Of a stretch of 64,000 nucleotides of DNA, positions 1 to 11,639 are shown piece by piece (the first letter of the stretch is position 1; each line of letters begins with the position of its first letter). The DNA comes from Sipunculus nudus (Eukaryota; Annelida; Sipuncula; Golfingiida; Sipunculidae), in NCBI GenBank assembly GCA_026874595.1, contig CM049314.1, forward strand, positions 52,869,812 through 52,933,811, given 5' to 3'. The notes beneath the pieces are model-generated. The model did no database searches, had not been told where the DNA came from, and saw only the letters and a program-made list of their open reading frames with translations. Both the position numbers and the translations under genes were made by a program.

Positions 1-644
1 AGAACGGCCAAATTTCATTTGTTTTACAGAACTATAGTTTCTAAACTGTTTGAGGTGGATAAATGATCAGTGGGATATCCAGTGATACGGGGTGAGAAAG
101 GGGGGGGGGGGGGATTGTGTCCCGTGACAGTACACAGAAAGCTAGTTGTGAATAAAACCATATCTGGTGTCCTTTGTATGCTTTCAATGCTACTTAAATA
201 CAATACTTTGTACCAGTTGTGATTGGCTGAGAGCAGCAGACCTTTATATGGAAGGGTACAAATCTAAGGTCTTTTCCATTCAGTGCAGTTTTATCATAAT
301 AGAGCAAGACAAGATAGTGACCTCCAGGAAAAAGGCAACATGACATATGAGTTATATATAATTTTCACTCCAGCTGATGAACTACAAATTAGAATTGATA
401 AAGTAAAAAAAAAATTAATTATTTAAAAAAACTTGAATTAATACAGAATTCAAACTGAATCAGAATGTATGGTACACAGCATTTGAACACCCCCTGCCCC
501 AAGTCTCAGTGTAAAACCGCAGGCTTTTTGTATCAGTTGTGACCTGTTTGTTCATGAACAGAATGAAGAAAGAATAAAAGGATGTAGTTACCCACCGATT
601 ACGTGTTTAACCGTTCATGTAAACATTCTATGTACTCTTTTTAG
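1..644 (+). other. Probable intron upstream of the terminal exon
   Basis: No coding signal is seen. A poly-G run lies at 100-113. The segment ends in a pyrimidine-rich stretch followed by AG at 643-644, directly before an open frame, which fits the 3' end of an intron of the gene whose last exon follows. The donor side would lie outside the window. Confidence 0.4.
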
Positions 645-833
645 TTGCTGGCTCCAGAAGTTCGCCATGAGAGGAATGTTATCCTACAGTGTATTCGTCA
701 CATCATCAACAAGGACTTTTTTGACTCGGAAAGCACCAACAAAGAAATCTTAAAAGCAGAGATTGCTACCCTCCCTACAACTGGACCCATGTCTCATGTG
801 GTCGATGATGAGATCTGGGAGAATGGACTGTGA
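645..833 (+). CDS. Terminal coding exon of an unidentified protein
   Basis: A 62-codon open frame starts immediately after an acceptor-like tract (tactctttttag, 633-644) and ends with TGA at 831-833. The first codon is TTG, so this is read as an internal exon start in phase 0 and not as an initiation site. The peptide is mostly polar and helical-looking at its start (VRHERNVILQCIRHIINKDF) and ends in an acidic tail, DDEIWENGL. Residue composition and the acceptor look like a real exon. I do not recognise the family. Nothing upstream in the window supplies an earlier exon, so the gene extends to the left. It could be a processed fragment, but the clean acceptor argues against that. Confidence 0.6.
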   Translation: MLAPEVRHERNVILQCIRHIINKDFFDSESTNKEILKAEIATLPTTGPMSHVVDDEIWENGL

Positions 834-1740
834 TTTAGTGTTGTAATGAGAGCTGACTGTATAATGTGATAGAGCTCCAGATGACCTCTAGTTGTTCTCT
901 AGAAGCTCAGTTCCATTGCTGGAAAATGTTTTACATCAATGCCAGAACAAATTTATTAAGATTTCAGGTGATTAGATCTGTTATTTTGGTGAAAGCTTGT
1001 AGTTCTTCCAAGTCTTTTTGAGAAAATTAGAAATATACTGTGAAAGTTGTTAATTTGGCTTGTTTTAATTTTTTGCTTGCTATGACCTCTTATGATAATA
1101 TGACTACTATTAACATCATGGTTGAAGAATCCTCAACTCAAGTGTCCCCGCATGGAATGATTACCAGCCCCCCATGTCTGTGTGTCATTGGAGACATCCT
1201 CCAACCATTAAGGAGGATTAGTATTAGTATTCTAGTTATTGTCTTGTGAACACAATAACTTATCAAGTGTTGTGCATTTTTCCCTCAGATGTGTCACACA
1301 AGTTGTTTCCACTGAATTCTAGGTATAGTATTGGTACTGGTGGTCACACCTCCATTGAATGGACGTCCAGGTTCTTTTAAACGATAAACAAAACAGGCTG
1401 ATACTCACACATACACTCCAAAAGATGAAAAAGATTAAAAAAAAATTAATTACATGAATTTTAAAATGGACACGGCGCCAGAGAGCAAACCATGAGGAAA
1501 AGCCGGTGAGCTGACTTTAATACATACAATAACAATGTTATTATTAGAACCGTCCAGACATGAATCAGCTCCCACAGAATTTAACTGTACTTAAATTAAC
1601 ATCAAATGAGACACCTGGGTTCTCTAAACTAAGTCTTCATGCTAACATCTAAACATGATACTCCATATTAATGTACAGTAAATTGTTAAAACAATCATCT
1701 GTTCATAGTCCTTAATAAAATATGCAATAAATTAACAGTT
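834..1740 (+). other. Likely 3' UTR with candidate polyadenylation signals
   Basis: The sequence downstream of the TGA at 831-833 has no long open frame with coding character. ATTAAA occurs at 1434-1439, and AATAAA at 1714-1719 and 1726-1731. Any of these could end the transcript of the preceding exon. The true end cannot be chosen from sequence alone. Confidence 0.35.
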
Positions 1741-2574
1741 ACAGGCCTTAGGTTACTTAGGTGACCTTGACTTTCAAGGTCATATCTGCGCAATTCAAGG
1801 ATTATTGTGACCCCCATAACCTAAGAAATACTGAGGAGTTTTTCTTCAAATTTGACACAGTTCTTTCTGCCAAAATCCCGGAGGAGTGAAAACTGGTGAC
1901 CTTAAACTTGATCTTCAAGGTAAGATCGTCTGAAATCTAGAGTCATTTTTTTGAGATAGTGCATATTTTTACCCTTAATGTTTTAGGATGGCATATAAGG
2001 GGGAGATATATATCTGTTTTTACTGCAAAAACAAAGCCATTCTAGTTAATAATTTTGTACACATTTATTGTAAATGTTAGACACTCGGAGTCCTTCCATT
2101 AAAAGGAAAGGGAGCCTGATGAAATTTTACAGGAGACATTTATATGAAGTCACTCTAACCTACATTCTTCAGATCACCTCAGAAGTGCAAACTGTAGTAA
2201 GTGAAAATACATGTAATCGACCACTCTACCAACAAACAGCTTGACAAATCATCATTAAAATTTGAATGCTAATTTTTTTTTTTACAAACTTGATCCTGTT
2301 AGCTGCAGAGGAGTAGTAATGCCAATTATGCTTACTTCATACTTACATATTTGTATTTTTGAACATGACATTACAAACATACCCCAAATTCTTTATCAGA
2401 GGACACATTTTGACCATTGGTCCTAGAATGCTCCAGCTTCAATCCAAGATAGGTCCTGGTGGTAAGATTTCCTGAGAGACTTCAAATAAAATCACTGTGA
2501 CCTATATTCAACAAGATATGTGGTTAAAACAGGCTAAGCACCTGACACGTTAAGTTCCTTGATAATAACAAGGC
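1741..2574. other. Intergenic, nothing identified
   Basis: No credible coding frame is present. Short TGACCT/AGGTCA-like words occur at 1762-1782 and again in degenerate form near 1903-1925, probably part of an old repeat. Confidence 0.3.
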
Positions 2575-2664
2575 CTACAGGCCTAATGCGAACATGTGCA
2601 ATGGTTTATACACCAAATATAATGCTTCAATGCCGGGCTGTTACTTTTCAAGTAGGCCTACATG

Positions 2665-2965
2665 TTTTGTATAAGACGAAGGTATCAGAGATGTATACAT
2701 ATGCCCAATTTCAGGCTGATATCCCATCATGAGAAATAAGCAGGGATATACACTGTGCAAAAATTATTGTAGGTGGTGCCACAAGTCTTGTATACAACAA
2801 AGCTTTACGATATGTATAAATTTGCCCGATTTCAGGCTGATATATCAAATTCCTCTGGAGAAATAAGCAGGCACATACACTGTGCAAAAGTCATTGTAGG
2901 TAACAACACCTGTCTTGTGAATAGGAAAGCCATCAAAGACGCATAGACAGGTCAAAATATCAGGC
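2665..2965 (+). repeat. Imperfect ~121-bp tandem repeat, ~2.5 copies
   Basis: The phrase 'caggctgatat' recurs at about 2713 and 2834, followed each time by a gagaaataagcagg-like segment and then acactgtgcaaaa. A weaker third start is near 2945. It lies in the part of the left inverted-repeat arm that the right arm lacks. Confidence 0.6.
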
Positions 2966-3054
2966 AAATCATTAAACTGCTCGAGTTTGATGCACTGGGC
3001 TGACCAGGCTTAGGTGAAAAAGGCAGTTGCCCCAAGTGAACTGTGTCAAATTGC

Positions 3055-3430
3055 TGGCTCAAGCTACTGCTTTGAGTGAACGCTTGACCTGCACCTGGCT
3101 AGACTGGGTGAATTTTGACCTGTACCTGGCTGCACTGAGTGAACTCTTGACTTTTTGCATAATCTGACACAGTTGGCAGTTTGCCAAAGCTATAAATAGA
3201 TCCAGCCTGACCTTAAGCGCAAAATCTGATACAGTGGGCAGTCTGCCAAAGCTATAAATAGAATGCAGCTACTGCACTGAGTGAACTCTTGACTTATACC
3301 TGGCTTCACTGAGTGAATCCTTGACCTGTTGCCTAATCTGATACAGTTGCCAATCTGCCAAAGCTATTAATAGATCCCGACTGACCTTTAGCTTGTTGCC
3401 AAATCTGAAATAGTTGGCAGTCTGCCAAGC
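3055..3430 (+). repeat. Degenerate tandem repeats (gagtgaactcttgac / gccaaagctat)
   Basis: Two short modules alternate. One contains 'cactgagtgaactcttgac' and the other 'cagtctgccaaagctat(a/t)aatag'. Each occurs three or four times with substitutions and small gaps. No coding frame runs through it. Confidence 0.6.
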
Positions 3431-4460
3431 TATTTAACCTGAAATCTAAATGTCTAGTGGCATGATGTTATAGATGCTGATAAACTGGTGCCAGGCTAGC
3501 TGTAACTGCTTCACACAGCTAACATATATGGTAAAATGACTCAATTCAATCTCCATAATTCAGCCAAAAATAATTCACGTGGAACCATTAAAGACAATTA
3601 TTATAAGAATTATTGTGGGGATTATTCTTGTAAAATATTAAACAAATTGGCTTCAGTGGCTTCAGTAGAAAAACGTTTTGCAGGTTTATAACTCATATAG
3701 GAAGATACAGCAAACTGGCTAAGTTCAGCTTCCCATAACTCAGCCAAAAAAACACTGAACCAAAACCATTTGAACAAACTTGAATTATCAACATCTGAGG
3801 TTAATTATTGTGTGAGATTTAAAAATTTGGCCCAATGGTTTTGAGAAGATCTTAGAGGCCACTGAGGTAAAACGGGCTGTTATAGCATGACTGAATTCAG
3901 CTTCCAATAACTTGCCAAAAATTCACTAAACAGAGACCATTTGAACAAATTTCAGAAAGCACTACCGTAGGATCATTTCTGTGCGATATTAAACAATTTG
4001 GCCATATGGTTTCAGAGAAGAGGTTCTTTGTAGCCCTCCGTATGATACGGGCACTGATGACCCTGTACAAGAAAGGCCCATGCAGTCGGTGCCACCAATA
4101 CCTCCATTTCAGATATGACTCATGAGAACAACATTGGCATAAAATTTGGTGATGATAGCTCCTGCCGTTTCAGAGATTGTAATTTTAGTATGCTATTTTG
4201 GACAGATGACTAAGTTCAACTTCCTGTAACTCAGCCAAAAATCACCGAACTTGAAACATTCGAACAAACTTGAGAGAGATTTGGCTGAACAGTTTCGGAG
4301 AAGAAGATTTTAAAAGTGTTTTTGCTTTTTCCCTATAAAATCTAAGAAAATGCAGTTAGCCAAAAAATTAGCAAAATTCGATAGAATTTTTTAGATGACT
4401 AATATTTGCATAAAATATGGTGATGCTAACTCCTGCCGTGTTTTAGATAGTATGGGTTAA

Positions 4461-5283
4461 CGTACAGACAGCGGCCGACGCCACACCATCGCATAAGCTC
4501 TCAGGTTCGCTAAAAATACAGGCCAGATTTCTTAAGATTGGACACGGAAACTTCCTAATCAAAATCCAGTGAGATCCTTGGTGGTGGGGGGGGGGGGGGG
4601 AGATGCCTTGGTTAATCTCAGGTCTAGGTGTATATTTTGAGACAGATAAACATATATCAAAATCTAAGTCAGGCTATTCCCAGGTTTTTTTTTATTCAGA
4701 TCATAAAATCGAAATAGTATACCTATGTATTTAATATATCATATAACTATATATACTACATAAATTAGATGCAGGTTATAGAACAAAAATCACGCTTGAC
4801 TGTGGATCAGGGAAAGGGCAATAAAATTAGTATGAATTATTTTTGGCTTAGCTTACTGAAAGTCATCTAAGCTATGGGGATGGTCTTTGTGTGTCTCTCC
4901 GTATGTTTACATCGGACAAATCATACCGTATTGGCCAGAAGAAACTAAACTCAGCAGCTTGATAGATCTTGGTTAAATCTTTTTAGAATCTAAAAATAAG
5001 GCAACCTACATTCTCTGAGTTACTGTACAAAAACGTGTATCAGCACCTCGGGAGCAAAGTCTCAGACAGTAATATTTCCGATAATGTTACAGATTTCTCA
5101 GGAACAGCTTGATTGTTTGCCTTGGAACGCTTATTAATCATAAAAGTATTTATATGTGACAGAAAACTGGTGGTGCCACCTGCTTTATTTCTATTTTTAT
5201 GCATTAATTAGGGCCCCGCTTTGAAAAAGGTGGCTCAATAGTGATCACCGTGTCTGTCCGTCCGCCAGTGACGCTTTCTCTAC
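4461..5283. other. No gene seen
   Basis: The segment contains a 15-G run at 4586-4600 and AT-rich sequence. No coding or RNA gene signal was found. Confidence 0.3.
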
Positions 5284-5575
5284 CGCGCGATATCCCAATG
5301 AGAATAGGATGGATCTTTCTCAATTCCACAGGGATAATTGGTGCCTATAGGAGGGCTCCGTCCCTATCGTATTTCAGACCCGCCAAAAGTTCAATATGGC
5401 TGCTAGAGCACAATCGGTGATTTGCTTTTGCTCGCAATATCCCAAAGAGAATACGATTGATCTTTCTCAAATCCACAGGGATGATTGGAGCCAAGGATGG
5501 CTCCGTTCCTTTCGAATTTCAGACCCGCAAAAAATTCAATATGGCTGGTAGAGCACAATCGGTGATTTTCTTTCA
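5284..5575 (+). repeat. Two-copy ~145-bp tandem duplication
   Basis: The block from 'cgatatcccaatgagaata' through 'caatatggctgctagagcac' is repeated 145 bp further on as 'caatatcccaaagagaata' through 'caatatggctggtagagcac' (anchors caatatggc at 5392 and 5537). The copies differ by scattered substitutions. Short frames here on both strands overlap and look like chance. Confidence 0.75.
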
Positions 5576-6779
5576 TGCAAAAAGAGACCACATTTTCTCA
5601 CACATGTTTGCCGACAGCATACCAGCCTGCAAAATATAAACATTGGCAACATAATACAGTTACCATCTGCAGGTTTACTGTGATGTCCTCAAAGAAGATA
5701 AATGAAGCAAAATGAAGAGAAAATACTTATACCGCTGAAGCGTATGTTACTTTTCCACCTGATAATAATGATCACAAATGTTTCTTAAATCCTGTATGAT
5801 TCCAACCCTCTCACTGCAAACAAATTCATTTTAAAGAAACCTTGTCTGATATTCATGTCAGTACACAACACCGAACGTTCATGTTCCTCACTTGAAGCTG
5901 TACACTTTTTGCGTTAAAATGGAAATACAGTGAAACCTATGTAATGAGACCTCTCCTATGAATTGCTAAAAGTTGTCATACACAGGTGGTCTTATTAGAC
6001 AGGTCAATTATAACCTATTTTAATGCTTAGAGTTTATTCAAAGCTCATCTTTTTAGGCAGCTAATCTTATTAGATAGGGGCGGTTTGAGACAAGTTTCAC
6101 TATACACCATTTCACTATATGGGGCCCTCTGAGGACCATCGTCCGATAACATCTAGTTTTACCATTTATATCTTTGAAGATGACAATTTACAGGAATCAG
6201 TCGACACTTCAGTGGGGCACAAATCATAACCATAAGGCAGAGGAAGTTTAAACTTCACATGCTGACAGAATAGGCCCAGAGAATTAGCCAGAATAGACAC
6301 AAAAGGTAAAAGTTTGCAACTTGATTTCCTTTTGCACTGCATTTTCGTAAGGTATGTAGTTTGACAAACTAAAAGTCGTAGTTTTTAAATATATTAGATT
6401 TTGAAACAAATGACAGAAAATACTAAACGATACTAAAGTTAGCAAAACTAATAGTTTGATGACATAAGATACTAAAAAGTGTCAAAATAAATGTATTTTG
6501 GATAAAAATTTGATTTTAGGTCGTATTTTCCTCCTAAATATAGCGTGTTTATAGTGTAATTTCACAGACGTCTCTCTCATCCCTTATATCCAAGCACATA
6601 TTGTTATATGTTATATTGAGATGCATTCTCTAATCTGTAAGCTGTATTTTAAAACAAACTTTTACGAAATACTTTATTTCTGTAGAGAGATATGACCGAT
6701 GTTATACTTTAAGGTTACTCTTACCCCAAGTGGTTAATCATTGTATACGAGCTTTAACGTCTTTATGGGAGAAGAAACG
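5576..6779. other. No gene seen
   Basis: AT-rich sequence without long frames, tRNA-like structures or recognisable repeats. No annotation is supportable. Confidence 0.3.
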
Positions 6780-7772
6780 ATGGCAAACATTAACCTGAAA
6801 ACAGTTCATCTGGTGACAACACATTTTGATGTCCATACCGACTCTAACTGACTGACTGTGGAGTTGGTCATATATGTTAAAGGGCCGGCATTGTTTGTCA
6901 TATGTTATATATCTTAATTTCAAATTTCTAATAACTGATATTTTCCAATATAAGTGGGCTTTTTTAGCGAATCTGTGAGCTAATGCGATGGTTCGCCAGG
7001 AGTTAGCATCACGAAATTTTATGAAAATATTAGCCATCTGAAAAACTCTATCGGATTTTTCTCATATTTTGGCTAACTGCATATTCTTGGATTTAATAAA
7101 GAAAAAACTAAAAAAAATTTTAAAATCATCTCCTCCGAAACAGTCGAGCCAATTGTTCAATATTTCACAGAAATAGTCTCTTATACCATCTCTCTCATGT
7201 TTGTTCGAATGGTTCCAGTTCGGTGATTTTTGGCCGAGTAACAGGAAGTTAAATTTAGTCATCTGTCAAAAAAGCATACTGAAATATCAATCTTAGAAAC
7301 GGCTGGAGCTATCATCACCATATTTTAGGCCAAAGTCATATCTGAAATTGAGGTATTGGTGGTGCCACCTGCATCATCCTTTTTAGTACGGGGGTCATCA
7401 GTGCCTGTATCATCCTGAGGGCTACAAAGAACTTCTCTGAAACCATATGGTCAAATTGTTAAATATCGCACAGCAATGAACCTAGGGTAGTGCTTTCTGA
7501 AGTTAGTTCAAAAGGTCTCTGTTTAGTGAATTTTGGGCAAGTTATGGGAAGCTGCCATATAGTCATATGCCAAACCAGCCCATTTTAGCTCAGTGGCTAC
7601 AAAGACCTTTGGGCCAGATTCTTAAATCTCACACATTATTTATCCTCAGATGTTGTTCCTTCGTCGTATAAAAGCCATGTAGGCCTACCTGAAAAGAAAT
7701 GGCCTAGCATTGAAGCATTATACCTGGTGTATAAACCATTGCCCATGTCCGCATTAGGCCTGTATGCCTTGA
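6780..7772 (-). repeat. Right arm of the diverged long inverted repeat
   Basis: This is the reverse complement of parts of 2575-4460 in the same internal order, but lacking the ~1.1 kb between about 2685 and 3785 of the left arm. The short minus-strand frames here (6738-7037 and 7062-7262) are translations of repeat DNA and are not supported as genes. A SINE is inserted just beyond the outer end of this arm. Confidence 0.65.
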
Positions 7773-7782
7773 TACAAAGTAG

Positions 7783-8088
7783 GGCGGTGATATATTGGTT
7801 AAGGTGCCGGGCTCATCAGGAGAGGTCGTGAGTTCGATTCCCGGTCAGAGTCCCACCGTGCCAAGACCTTGGGGCAAGGTCCCAACCGCAAGTGTGCCTC
7901 TGTCAACCCAGCTGTAGAAATAGGTACTGGCAGTAAATACTGGGAAGGTAACCTGCGATGGACCAGCGTCCCATCCAGGAGGACTTAAATTCTAAGTCCC
8001 TTCGCGCTAGAGAAACCGGGATGAGCTCCGGCCTGATGAGCCACTAGGCTCGGGTGTACAAGCTCAACAGACTTTACCTTTTCTTTTT
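7783..8088 (+). mobile_element. tRNA-derived SINE
   Basis: The 5' part has an RNA polymerase III box A-like sequence (tggttaaggtgcc, 7796-7808) and a near-perfect box B (agttcgattcc, 7831-7841) at a spacing typical of a tRNA. A conserved-looking central body (cctgcgatggaccagcgtcc) and a short T-rich tail (actttaccttttcttttt) follow. It is flanked by imperfect 9-bp direct repeats, acaaagtag (7774-7782) and acaatgtag (8089-8097), which are candidate target-site duplications. The central domain resembles the widely shared metazoan SINE core families (Nin-DC or similar). That family name is recalled, not tested. Confidence 0.85.
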
Positions 8089-8097
8089 ACAATGTAG

Positions 8098-9033
8098 TTC
8101 CATTTCTTTCGATGGTGTATATATCTGTCCCACATATAATTTGTGTTTAATTTATAATTTATAAAAGTGATTGATGAAGTTTGGCATATATTTGCATTCA
8201 CAAACATGAATACATATACATGGATTTAAGTGTATCTAAAGAGAATCGTGATGTTGAAGATAAAAGCTCTTTTACTGAAGCAATTTTCGAGCAGCAATTC
8301 TTATTTTTTGCCGGTTTTACCATGTGAATACATAATTGAACTAACCCCTTCGCACTTATTTGATAAATGTACCATGGAAAATATGCTTTCCACGATCAAA
8401 ACAACGGAACAACTGTAATTTACCGAGACGACGCATACAATAATTAAAACGGCTTCTTCGCATGGTAGCAATGAAATTTGCCCCCAGTATAAAGTGTGCC
8501 GCTTACTTGTAAAGTTAAAAAAAATCGCGTTCTATTTTCTTAATAATTTTGCTTAATTTACTTTATTCATGGTTCACTTACCACTCTTAGATAGAACCCA
8601 AGTTATAACAGAATTATCCTTCTGGTACGTGTTATACCCTGCGGAATGTTATTGCATAACATCTTTTAATCGTTCGCGCTATGTTTTGATCTATGTATTT
8701 AATTATACAGCACTATGTCATGTTTAATCTGTATCTGTATGTATATTTTATTCATTTTATATGTTCTCACTTTATCAAGGACCCTGTTGAAGACCAGCAA
8801 ATGAGCTATTGTCAATAGACATAATCCGGCTGTTTATAAATAGCATAGCCCACTGCCTTTTTACTTTTAAAACATCAGGGGACATCAATTGTCGAGGTAT
8901 CGCAAGGGTGTGTCCCCTAACGACCTTGAAAATTAAGTCTAGGTATAAAACATGTATCAGGTGCAAATCTGTCAGTTGTAACAATTATTCTCGCAAAAAG
9001 TCTGTTTTGGAAATTATTGAAGATTCAGCGCAA
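8098..9033. other. No gene seen
   Basis: AT-rich sequence. Overlapping short frames on both strands (8775-9132) are mutually exclusive and lack coding character, except for the possible small exon described separately at 9037. Confidence 0.3.
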
Positions 9034-9036
9034 ACA

Positions 9037-9128
9037 ATGAGCGGGAGAAAGAAAAAGAAAGAAACCAATAGTCATCAACTCCTAGAGCATAAAGGGGAGT
9101 TTTGTATTTTAATTGACTTATGGCTTCT
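9037..9128 (+). CDS. Weak candidate first exon with a strong splice donor
   Basis: ATG at 9037 opens a frame starting MSGRKKKKETNSHQLLEHKG. It runs into a consensus donor, ctGTAAGT, with the exon ending at 9128. A basic N-terminus followed by a perfect GTAAGT is suggestive, but no promoter or partner exon is proven. The only downstream acceptor-plus-frame candidate is at 11056, beyond a retroelement fragment. It may be chance. Confidence 0.2.
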
Positions 9129-9533
9129 GTAAGTCCCCCTGACGTTTGACAGTTTTTTTTTTCAAAATCTTCTACCTGCACAAAGTTAAGCTGTTGAATA
9201 TATATGAATCGATTGTTTGGTAGTATCTTTCTTGACAATTCTCCATAAAATTTTGTTTATGTTTGCATTTATTCCCGCTCGAGGAACAAAAGGCTAACTA
9301 ATGATCTCACAGTTCAATTAGGAAATGCCTTCACTGGGTTCAAAAATACTAAAAATATGCAAATCCTCCAAAAATCATGATTTTTTTCTCGAAAAAAAAA
9401 TATTCTAAATGATAAATAATAATATTTGTATGTTTCACCAATTATTTTCAGATTAATTGCCAGTACACTAAAATCATGTCAGCCACTCTTTGCTCAAGAG
9501 TAGTCTATTAGAGACAACTATGTAGATTTGTTG

Positions 9534-10575
9534 CTTCAGTGTGATGCATCTTATAGTATTGCTTAAGGGCAGTGTTATCACAGGTAATGGATGATAAAAC
9601 AGAAAAACCAGTAGGGTTTGCATTCAGGACACTAAATGAGGCAGAAAAGAATTATTCACATTTAGATAAGGAAGGAATGGCTCTTATTTCTGGCTTGAAG
9701 AAATTTCATAATTAAACACTTGATTGACCGGAACTTCAAATTGTGACTGATCACAAGCCTTTAGTCACTTTGTTTCATGAAGAGAAACTAATTCCAGCAG
9801 TAGCATCTCCCAGAATCCAAAGATGGGCTATTATTCTTTGAGCATATGAACGCAACATGCAGTACACATCAGGAAATGAGTACAGTAATGAAGATTTTTT
9901 TTTCAAGATTACCTTTGAAAGTAACAATTGTACCAGAGCCAGATGATCATGTATTCATGTTGACTGATATAGAGGACAGTTCACCGATCACTGCAGATAA
10001 GATTCGTGAATGGACAAGAAACGTTTTGTCCCATGTTCATGAGTATTTGATACGTGGTTGGCCTAGTGATGACGACAGTCCTGAGTTGACTGTATATCTT
10101 ATCAGGACAGAAGAAATGAGTGTACAGGGTGGTTGTATCTTGATGGGTGCACGTGTAGTTGTGCCACCTACAGGACGCAAACAAGTAATGAATTGACTGC
10201 ATTTGGATCATCCGGGTATTTCTCGAATGAAAGCTTTAACTAGGTGTTATGTGTGGTGGCCAGACATGGACCGTTAACTCGGGAACCTTGTTAAAGTATG
10301 TGAGACTTGTCAGATTAATAGGAAAGACCCACAGTCTGTGCCATTACGTCCCTGGGAATATCCGGATGGACCATGGAAAAGGATTCATATTGACTATGCA
10401 GGTCCATTTTTAGGTCACATGATATTGATAGTTGTGTTTGCATACTCTATTTGGAGAGAGGCATATTTAATGCAATCTACCACTTCTTCAGCTACCACAA
10501 GTAAGCTTCGTGAATGTTTTGCACAGCATTGATTGCCAGATGTTTTGGTATCAGATAATACTGCACAAAAATAAT
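9534..10575 (+). pseudogene. Broken Ty3/gypsy-type pol fragment (RNase H and integrase)
   Basis: The conceptual translation has the RNase H region first: a CDAS start at about 9541, GFAFRTLNEAEKNYSHLDKE near 9616-9675, then VTDHKPLVTLFHEEK and a PRIQRWAIIL block. Next is the integrase zinc-binding region with H..H spacing at about 10198-10210, a YVWWPDMDR motif and CETCQ. Then comes the start of the integrase core (PWKRIHIDYAGPF at about 10370-10410) and a damaged VSDN motif near 10550, after which similarity stops. The order RNase H then integrase is that of Ty3/gypsy elements. Several in-frame stops and at least one frameshift (near 9570) show it is dead. No gag, protease, reverse transcriptase palm or LTR is visible. 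Open pieces at 9846-10196 and 10338-10532 are fragments of this. Confidence 0.85.
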
Positions 10576-11055
10576 TCTTAGGTGTCCCTTTTTAACTCGA
10601 CTGTGTTTTTGGCTGAATTACTGGACCTTAAACAAGGAAAGGACTGTTAGATATTGTGTGGTTATAGGTTGTGTGCTCTGTGATTAAATAAGCATGTTAC
10701 AACTACAGGCAATATAAACAATTGGTTTAGGGGCGTATTCATGAGGGGGCGCAAAGACAGTATATCATATCTATACTTATAAAAGCAAACCGAGTATACT
10801 AAAACATCACAGTCAGTGTATATCTATGATGTGAGGTATGAAGGAATTATAATAGAATACTCTGTAACTTTGATAGACTTTGCCACAGCAATGTTATGAA
10901 TAAGCAACATTGAATGAAGTTAATTTTTATTCTTATATGATCAATGAGCGCTAAGTAAAAAGAGTTCTACACACACCAACACAAAAATATGCAACTGTAC
11001 CATATGTCATGTAGCCGATGAATTCTCTATTATTCCTCGATTAATTTGTTTCTAG
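10576..11055. other. No gene seen
   Basis: Sequence after the retroelement fragment has no LTR-like end or coding frame that I can recognise. Confidence 0.3.
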
Positions 11056-11160
11056 AAAGAAGCACAAGATGTGGCTGATCTAGATCCACTGGATAAACTA
11101 TTCCAGACTTTTGGTCCAGCAAAAAGTGAAGACTTTTTCAAATATATAATTATTATATAA
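11056..11160 (+). CDS. Candidate terminal exon, 34 codons
   Basis: A pyrimidine-rich acceptor (ttaatttgtttctag, ending 11055) precedes an open frame reading KEAQDVADLDPLDKLFQTFG and onward. The frame ends in AT-rich sequence and a TAA at 11158-11160. The first part looks like genuine acidic and hydrophobic protein sequence. The last residues (KYIIII) look like intron or repeat DNA read through, so a donor may lie near 11125. Family not recognised. Confidence 0.3.
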   Translation, partial: KEAQDVADLDPLDKLFQTFGPAKSEDFFKYIIII

Positions 11161-11169
11161 TAATATTAT

Positions 11170-11232
11170 CTCGTTCGTACGACATATTATCTTGTACGTA
11201 CGACATATTATCTCATACGTACGACATAAATA
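11170..11232 (+). repeat. Three 21-bp repeats, each with palindromic CGTACG
   Basis: Three consecutive 21-bp units share tcGTACGacatatta or acGTACGacatatta, with CGTACG in each. It is a short minisatellite of unknown role in an AT-rich context. Confidence 0.75.
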
Positions 11233-11526
11233 ATCTTACAGATCTGATTCACAGACTACACAACAGGCTAACGTCGGAACACCGTTGAAACGAACTTACA
11301 CACATATTTATGTATTTAATTATTTATATATACTATAAATTTAAATGCTATTCGATTTATCATTGGTTTTATAAATTACCTAATTTTGTGGTAAAAAATC
11401 AATACATCTGTAAGAATAATGTTATGTAATCTGCAAAAAATTAATGATGAAGCAATTATGAATTGTGAATCAACTGATGTATTCAGATATTTATGTTATA
11501 TTGCAAATGTATAAAATTGCAGGGTA
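11233..11526. other. AT-rich spacer
   Basis: No coding or repeat feature recognised between the 21-bp repeats and the foldback-like element. Confidence 0.3.
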
Positions 11527-11639
11527 GTCCTTGGGCTGAGAGGGGTCCTGTGTGCAATCATATGTCCCCTAATTTTGACTTCTGATCCAGGCAGGACACC
11601 CTTATGGGAGTAAAACAAACTTTGGTAGACATCCTGGAT

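Larger units (their letters stand above)
2575..4460 (+). repeat. Left arm of a diverged long inverted repeat
   Basis: Segments here recur in reverse complement at 6780-7772 in matching order. The block around 2580-2680 (caatggtttatacacc, gtaggcctacatg) matches 7662-7765. The block around 3789-3830 matches near 7625-7660. The block 3890-4260 (cagccaaaaat, gatgactaagttcaac, gccaccaatacctc) matches about 7195-7570. The left arm contains about 1.1 kb (roughly 2685-3785) that is absent from the right arm. The arms are clearly diverged, so this is an old duplication or the remains of a foldback or TIR element. The copied stretches have no coding content. Confidence 0.65.

Noticed and set aside
1762-1782. 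Palindrome of TGACCTTGA and TCAAGGTCA with a 3-bp spacer, like a nuclear-receptor site
   Set aside because: Similar AGGTCA-rich words recur in degenerate form nearby (about 1903-1925) and look like an old repeat. There is no promoter context.
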